Part shown: in pieces, positions 60,165-64,000 of the stretch
Layout: each line of letters opens with the position of its first letter
How positions within the stretch are numbered: the stretch's first letter is position 1
Source: Spirosoma fluviale
GTDB lineage: Bacteria; Bacteroidota; Bacteroidia; Cytophagales; Spirosomataceae
Direction: 5' to 3'
DNA: 64,000 nucleotides
NCBI GenBank assembly: GCA_945901025.1
Contig: CAMDJW010000010.1
Span: forward strand, 37,063 to 101,062
The notes under the pieces: generated by a model
The model's database searches: none
What the model saw: the letters and a program-made list of their open reading frames with translations, nothing else
Told to the model about the DNA's origin: nothing
Program-made: the position numbers and the translations under genes

Positions 60165-60784
60165 GCATGACTTCTCAGGTAGGATACAATGACTTGTAAG
60201 CCTTTTTCAAAGTGATGATTGTTGGGTATTACGATATCGCAACTTCTTTTGTGAGGCCTGATAAATTCTTCGTAGGTAGGTTTGACATGGTATTTCCAAC
60301 GGTACATGACATCCTGCAAATCATAGCCCCTTTCTTCATTATCACGTTTTATCCGACGTTTTAATTTAATCTTGTCTTGGGCGTCAATAAATATTTTTAA
60401 ATCTAGGAGTTTGGCAACTTCTGGAAAATGAAAAACGAAAATCCCCTCTACAACCAATATTTTTTTCGGATAGAAATGCAATAAATTGGGAATTTTCTCT
60501 GAGTTGTTGAAGGTATATTCCTCACGAGTGACTACTTCGCCTGATCTTAATTTTTCTACGTCAGCCGCAAATGCCACGTCATCAATGGCTCCCGGCAAGT
60601 CAAAATTTTCAATCCCATTTTGATCTTTTGTTTGATGTTGCTTTGGGCGATAGTAATTGTCCTGAGATAATAAACAAATGTCATCTGTGTCGAATTGCTC
60701 CATTAATCGAGTTAAAAAAAGGGTCTTTCCTGAGGCACTTCCTCCAGTAATCCCAACGATAAATGGACGGTTGTTGGTCGACAT
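60161..60784 (-). CDS. udk: Uridine/cytidine kinase
   Basis: This 207-residue P-loop kinase has Walker A 'GITGGSASGKT' (about 11-21). Substrate-binding regions are 'QDNYYRPKQHQT' (about 41-52) and 'FDLPGAIDDVAFAADVEKLRSG'. A lid region 'RRIKRDNEERGYDLQDVMYRW' and a conserved 'RPHKRSCDIVIPN' follow. It phosphorylates uridine and cytidine with ATP or GTP in pyrimidine salvage. It runs opposite to and slightly overlaps the Crp/Fnr gene. The ATG at 60784 matches the family start (a few residues before the P-loop). Confidence 0.95.
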   Translation of the reverse strand: MSTNNRPFIVGITGGSASGKTLFLTRLMEQFDTDDICLLSQDNYYRPKQHQTKDQNGIENFDLPGAIDDVAFAADVEKLRSGEVVTREEYTFNNSEKIPNLLHFYPKKILVVEGIFVFHFPEVAKLLDLKIFIDAQDKIKLKRRIKRDNEERGYDLQDVMYRWKYHVKPTYEEFIRPHKRSCDIVIPNNHHFEKGLQVIVSYLRSHA

Positions 60785-60845
60785 AATGAAATAGATTCAA
60801 ATGCAAATTTGCGAAAATGATTTAAATTAAACTAAAGCTATATTT

Positions 60846-61406
60846 TCATTTTTCGAATAATAGATAAATAGCTTTTTCATCTTTTTGCTTTTTATTAACC
60901 ATTTCAAAGCCAGCTGCTGAAACGAGGGAAATCAATTCCTCGGCGAAGAATAATTTTTTTCCACAACCCTTATGCATGCGTGGAACTGATATTGATATTT
61001 CTTCTTCTATAAACAATTGACCCCCTTTTTTTAAAATTCGAAAAGCCTCTTGTATGACTAAATCGATCTGATTAAATTCATGTAATGCATTGAAAATTAA
61101 TACCCAATCAGCCGTTTCACTTTCTAACGTTAGGGCGTGAACGTCTTCGTTTTTTAGAAGAATGCTTGTTGTGTTTTTTGCGTTTGCTGTGTTTTCGAAA
61201 TAGGAAATGGATTCGCCAACTTCCTCATTTGTCAGAACTTGAAAATCATGATCAACCAAAATTAATTGGCCAGCGGGCTGATGAATCACACAATTAATTT
61301 CCCACCAACCAGATCCGCAACCTAAAGAAACGAGTGTATCGGTATTTTTCCAGGGCGTAAATTTTAAAAGTTCTTTCATTTGAGTATAAATTAATGGATA
61401 AATCAT
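60846..61406 (-). CDS. Class I SAM-dependent methyltransferase
   Basis: This 186-residue protein has motif I 'LVSLGCGSGWWEINCVIHQP' (about 26-45), an acidic residue at the end of strand 2 ('ILVDHDF'), and 'ADWVLIFNALHEFNQIDLVI' and 'RILKKGGQLFIEEEISI' (post-I and motif III). It has the typical Rossmann-like methyltransferase fold in the cytosol. The substrate is unknown. It diverges from the gamma-carbonic-anhydrase-like gene; the 34 bases between them are too short for two full independent promoters without overlap. Confidence 0.85.
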   Translation of the reverse strand: MIYPLIYTQMKELLKFTPWKNTDTLVSLGCGSGWWEINCVIHQPAGQLILVDHDFQVLTNEEVGESISYFENTANAKNTTSILLKNEDVHALTLESETADWVLIFNALHEFNQIDLVIQEAFRILKKGGQLFIEEEISISVPRMHKGCGKKLFFAEELISLVSAAGFEMVNKKQKDEKAIYLLFEK

Positions 61407-61440
61407 GAAGCATGGTATATTTGAAAATAATTATTTTTGA

Positions 61441-61944
61441 ATGGCAATATATATCGCACCTACGGCCTCAGTAATGGGCAGAGTTATTATTTCAAAAGAT
61501 GTTTCTGTTTGGCATGGAGCTGTTATTCGGGCTGATGTGGAAGAGATTATTTTAGGAGAGGGCTGTAATGTTCAAGACAATGTTGTTTTACATGCAGATG
61601 AAGGAGATAAAACGATTATTGGCCCTAGGGTTACGATTGGCCATTCTGCGATTGTTCATGGTGCAACGGTAGGCGAAGGGTCCCTTATTGGAATGCATGC
61701 TACAATTCTAAATCGAGCTCAGATTGGCCGATTTTGTTTAATTGGCGCTCATGCATTGGTCACCGAAGGGATGATCATACCTGATTTTTCTATGGTGTTG
61801 GGTATGCCAGCTAAGGTCGTTAAAACACTTTCGGAGGATCAAATAAGCCGTTTAAAAGAAGGGGCTGATCATTATATTATGATGGGGGAAAGACACGCTG
61901 CGGGCGAATTTCCATTGCTCACACAATTAGATTTTACGGAATGA
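61441..61944 (+). CDS. Gamma-carbonic-anhydrase-like left-handed beta-helix protein
   Basis: This 167-residue hexapeptide-repeat protein includes 'ASVMGRVIISKDVSVWHGAVIRADVEEIILGEGCNVQDNVVLHAD' read in parts, and 'TIGHSAIVHGATVGEGSLIGMHATILNRAQIG'. The three metal-ligand His positions of gamma carbonic anhydrases appear preserved ('LHADEG', 'GHSAIVHG', 'GMHA'). Members may hydrate CO2 or bind metal without enzymatic activity (the Yrda/PaaY-like group). The 3' end overlaps the SixA-like gene (ATGA). Confidence 0.92.
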   Translation: MAIYIAPTASVMGRVIISKDVSVWHGAVIRADVEEIILGEGCNVQDNVVLHADEGDKTIIGPRVTIGHSAIVHGATVGEGSLIGMHATILNRAQIGRFCLIGAHALVTEGMIIPDFSMVLGMPAKVVKTLSEDQISRLKEGADHYIMMGERHAAGEFPLLTQLDFTE

Positions 61945-62399
61945 AAGATCTCTTTTTGATTCGACATGCGCATGCTGGACCCTATTTACTTCCCGACGAA
62001 AGCCGTAAATTGTCTTTGAGGGGTTTGGAAGAAGCACAAGAATTGAAAAGTATTTTTAGGACTAATAATTTCCCTGACGGTTTTTGGTATATCTCAAATA
62101 CGAATAGAACGATTGAAACGGCTACTATTTTGATGGGAAACACACAAAAATTAGGAAATTCTTTTGATGATTATTGGTACCACGCCACAGGTCCCCAATA
62201 TGTGGAAAAAATAGTGAGTAGTCCCCACGCTGTTATTTATTTGGTAGCCCATAATCCATCTATTTCCTATGCGGCTTCTTATTTTTCTGGAGAAATGATT
62301 CAAATGGAAACATCTTCATGTGTACATTTGCATTGGCCTATGGCTAAAACATGGCATGAAATTATTAAAGGAAGCGCCATGGTCAATTTTATACATTAA
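61941..62399 (+). CDS. SixA-like histidine phosphatase
   Basis: This 152-residue protein has the RHG-type signature 'FLIRHAHAGPYL' (about 5-16, catalytic His9), followed by 'LSLRGLEEAQEL' and 'VAHNPSISYAA' (second catalytic His, about 110-120). SixA-type enzymes dephosphorylate phosphohistidine in phosphotransfer proteins; its target is unknown. It overlaps the beta-helix gene by ATGA and is followed after four bases by a 42-residue membrane protein gene. Confidence 0.9.
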   Translation: MKDLFLIRHAHAGPYLLPDESRKLSLRGLEEAQELKSIFRTNNFPDGFWYISNTNRTIETATILMGNTQKLGNSFDDYWYHATGPQYVEKIVSSPHAVIYLVAHNPSISYAASYFSGEMIQMETSSCVHLHWPMAKTWHEIIKGSAMVNFIH

Positions 62400-62403
62400 C
62401 GTA

Positions 62404-62532
62404 ATGCAAAAAAATCGCCTAATTTTTCGTTGGATTTTTATCCTATTTACACTGCTTATGATTTTGCTCGCTATCGATATGGCCCGAAATACGACCGCTC
62501 CTTGGAATAAAAACAAAGCAAAAACAAAGTAA
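62404..62532 (+). CDS. Small membrane protein (42 residues)
   Basis: A short ATG-initiated frame encodes MQKNRLIFRWIFILFTLLMI plus 'LLAIDMARNTTAPWNKNKAKTK'. It has one hydrophobic helix (about 9-25) with positive ends and a conserved-looking 'DMARNTTAPW' juxtamembrane segment. A longer frame beginning at 62320 overlaps the phosphatase gene and is unlikely. It starts 4 bases after the phosphatase stop, so it is probably co-transcribed. I recall similar tiny proteins in Bacteroidota but no function. Confidence 0.6.
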   Translation: MQKNRLIFRWIFILFTLLMILLAIDMARNTTAPWNKNKAKTK

Positions 62533-62575
62533 TAATTCACAATTTTACTGGATCATTAATTACCAGAATCGAGGG

Positions 62576-63094
62576 CTATAAAACGGACTCGATATGCTTT
62601 AGATGATGGGTACAATGCCAAGCATAAATACCTAATACCCGGTCTAGAGGATAGATGATATCTCTTTCAGGGTGAAAATATGTTTTAGTCCAATCCGTTT
62701 CTTGTAAGGTATTCATTAAATAAACCCAGCGCTGATGCACGGATTTGACACCTGTAATGGACCATTCAATGGGTGCTTCGTCGCCATCAGGCATGTGAGC
62801 CCAGTCATTTTCTGAATAGGGCATGATGGTTGGATTTTCCTCATTTAATGCTTTTTTAAATCGTATGTAGCAATTCATGTGGCTATCAAACATGTGATGA
62901 ATCACTTGGCGTGCGCTCCAACCTCCTGGTCGGTATGCTTTTTTCAAGGTAGTTTCTGAATGTTTAGAAGCTGCAATAGCTAATAAATCAGGAAATTCCT
63001 CAATCGTCTTAATCCAGTTTTTTCTGATTTCAGGGGTGATAATTTCAGGGGCAGCAAATTTTCCAATGGGATATTGGAGTGGATTTAATTCCAT
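62576..63094 (-). CDS. YfiT/DinB-family bacillithiol transferase-like protein
   Basis: This 172-residue DinB-fold four-helix-bundle protein has 'YRPGGWSARQVIHHMFDSHM' (about 53-72, first metal His pair), 'CYIRFKKALNEENPTI', 'WAHMPDGDEAPIEW' and 'YAWHCTHHLKHI' (about 157-168, second metal-His cluster). This is the YfiT-like subset known or proposed to transfer bacillithiol or act as a metal-dependent hydrolase. Bacillithiol use in Bacteroidota is plausible. It sits 4 bases downstream of the ligase-like gene on the same strand. Confidence 0.87.
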   Translation of the reverse strand: MELNPLQYPIGKFAAPEIITPEIRKNWIKTIEEFPDLLAIAASKHSETTLKKAYRPGGWSARQVIHHMFDSHMNCYIRFKKALNEENPTIMPYSENDWAHMPDGDEAPIEWSITGVKSVHQRWVYLMNTLQETDWTKTYFHPERDIIYPLDRVLGIYAWHCTHHLKHIESVL

Positions 63095-63098
63095 GCGA

Positions 63099-64000
63099 TT
63101 ATTTGTTGGTATAAAAAGAAGTAATGTCTTTGGCGGCTCCCCTGGTATGGGCGATCAAGGGATGTACCCCACGATGAATCAACTCAAGCATTTCTTTTCC
63201 TGAATCTTTGCTTAGATGGGAAATATGTAAGGGCATCAAAATCTCCCCTTCTTCAACCTCCATAGGCGTAGTCACTTGAAAAGCGATGTTGCCCGCCGAG
63301 GCGATTTTAATTAAATCCAACTTCGTTTTCTGGAAACTCTCTTCAAAACTTTCTTCCGTACTTCCCGAAATTTCTAATTGGACAGGTGTTTGACTCGATT
63401 TTAAGGCCAGTAATTCTTTAATCTCGTGATCTAAAATGTTCAATAATTTTCTAAGGGCATGGTAATTTTTACCGGTCGACATCCGTTCGCGAATCGATTG
63501 TCTGATGAAATAAGTAATGGTATCTGTCACAGTTAATCCAATTTCAGCCGTTTGTTTAAAAATCAGCGAACTAGGAGACATGCCAGGAATGGTGTTTGGG
63601 TCATGTAAGATGACCATTCCTTCAGGGCTTAAAAAACCATCTATACGCGTGCAAACTCCAAAACCCAAATCGTCAAAAGCTTTTTTAACTTGCTCCTGAA
63701 TCATTTTCAAATGGGCTAAACTAGCATCCATGGGAATTCTTTTTCGCGTGGCCTTAGACTTATATTTGGCATTAAAATCGAAAACTTCCACGGAATCGTC
63801 AATAACAATTTCGGTTGGGGGTAGGGCAACAGACTCGCCATCAGGTGTCTGAATCACCCCGCAACTAAATTCCGCTCCATTCACAAACGATTCCAATAAA
63901 ATGGAATCTTCCGAATGAATGGAATGAATAACCGCCTTAGTTACTCCTTGTAAAAAATACGATTGCAACTCGTTTAAAAGTCCGCTAGGATGTTGAAAAG
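63099..64000 (-). CDS. D-alanine--D-alanine ligase-like protein, C-terminal part (gene runs off right edge)
   Basis: About 300 residues are visible; the frame stays open past 63968 to the window edge. The ATP-grasp C-domain signatures are there: 'LLESFVNGAEFSCGVIQTPD', 'FDFNAKYKSKATRKRIPMDA', 'RIDGFLSPEGMVILHDPNTIPGMSPSSLIFKQTAEIGL' read in parts, with the Mg-binding Asp/Asn. After the last Ddl strand a further stretch of about 130 residues extends past the usual ligase end ('RSIRERMSTGKNYHALRKLL', 'MLELIHRGVHPLIAHTRGAA'-like), which I do not recognise. It would join D-Ala-D-Ala for peptidoglycan, or a related D-amino-acid dipeptide. Confidence 0.8.
   Translation of the reverse strand, partial: FQHPSGLLNELQSYFLQGVTKAVIHSIHSEDSILLESFVNGAEFSCGVIQTPDGESVALPPTEIVIDDSVEVFDFNAKYKSKATRKRIPMDASLAHLKMIQEQVKKAFDDLGFGVCTRIDGFLSPEGMVILHDPNTIPGMSPSSLIFKQTAEIGLTVTDTITYFIRQSIRERMSTGKNYHALRKLLNILDHEIKELLALKSSQTPVQLEISGSTEESFEESFQKTKLDLIKIASAGNIAFQVTTPMEVEEGEILMPLHISHLSKDSGKEMLELIHRGVHPLIAHTRGAAKDITSFYTNK

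Noticed and set aside
1..64000. tRNA genes, CRISPR arrays, phage or insertion sequences
   Set aside because: The gaps between genes were read for T-loop motifs, repeat-spacer patterns and transposase frames; none were found.

Overview
The window is a stretch of Bacteroidota chromosome, most likely from the Cytophagales (Spirosomaceae-like). This rests on several signs: promoters of the TTTG-N19/20-TAnnTTTG type; almost no Shine-Dalgarno sequences; families typical of the phylum (DUF177/YceD, DUF5606, DUF5686 with a carboxypeptidase-regulatory N-terminus, Bacteroidota-type TamB, SUMF1-domain proteins, FKBP lipoproteins); a short NuoG; and a TonB-dependent receptor. It is AT-rich and densely coding on both strands. 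The genus is inference. I see no rRNA, tRNA, CRISPR array, phage or insertion sequence.

Positions 1-14.7 kb are mostly housekeeping and envelope genes: the 5' part of a DUF177 gene, a PAP2 phosphatase plus a GT83-type membrane glycosyltransferase, ndk, then nrnA followed by three tandem FKBP-type peptidyl-prolyl isomerase lipoproteins and rdgB. After these come a DUF5686 outer-membrane protein, plsY, an M20 dipeptidase, murQ, a small cytochrome c, a DUF5606 protein with a Lys/Ala/Pro tail, and engB. Positions 14.7-22 kb carry hemE, an NTF2-like secreted protein, a Crp/Fnr regulator, guaB, and an exported trio of ApbE, SUMF1-domain protein and Gfo/Idh/MocA oxidoreductase.

Positions 22-31 kb hold the complex I operon nuoABCDEF-[glycosyltransferase]-nuoGHIJ. 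It ends at a strong terminator with no nuoKLMN, and an unrelated-looking GT4 glycosyltransferase sits inside it. Positions 31-44.7 kb run on the minus strand: a small envelope group (a barrel-like protein, a TonB receptor, another barrel-like protein) and a surface-glycan cluster (four glycosyltransferases, two methyltransferases, a Wzx-type flippase, wecB and a TPR-like exported protein). wecB carries a duplicated, in-frame palindromic element, the most unusual feature seen. A 330-base gap containing a long hairpin splits this cluster.

Positions 44.8-64 kb return to core genes: an M16 protease, ispF, a RelA/SpoT enzyme, a Fur-family regulator, purA, an unrecognised gene whose C-terminal half resembles the DNA polymerase III psi subunit, tsaD diverging from tamB, a coiled-coil membrane protein, nadB, a second Crp/Fnr regulator, udk, a methyltransferase, a gamma-carbonic-anhydrase-like protein, a SixA-like phosphatase, a 42-residue membrane protein, a YfiT/DinB protein and the 3' part of a D-Ala-D-Ala ligase-like gene that runs off the right edge.
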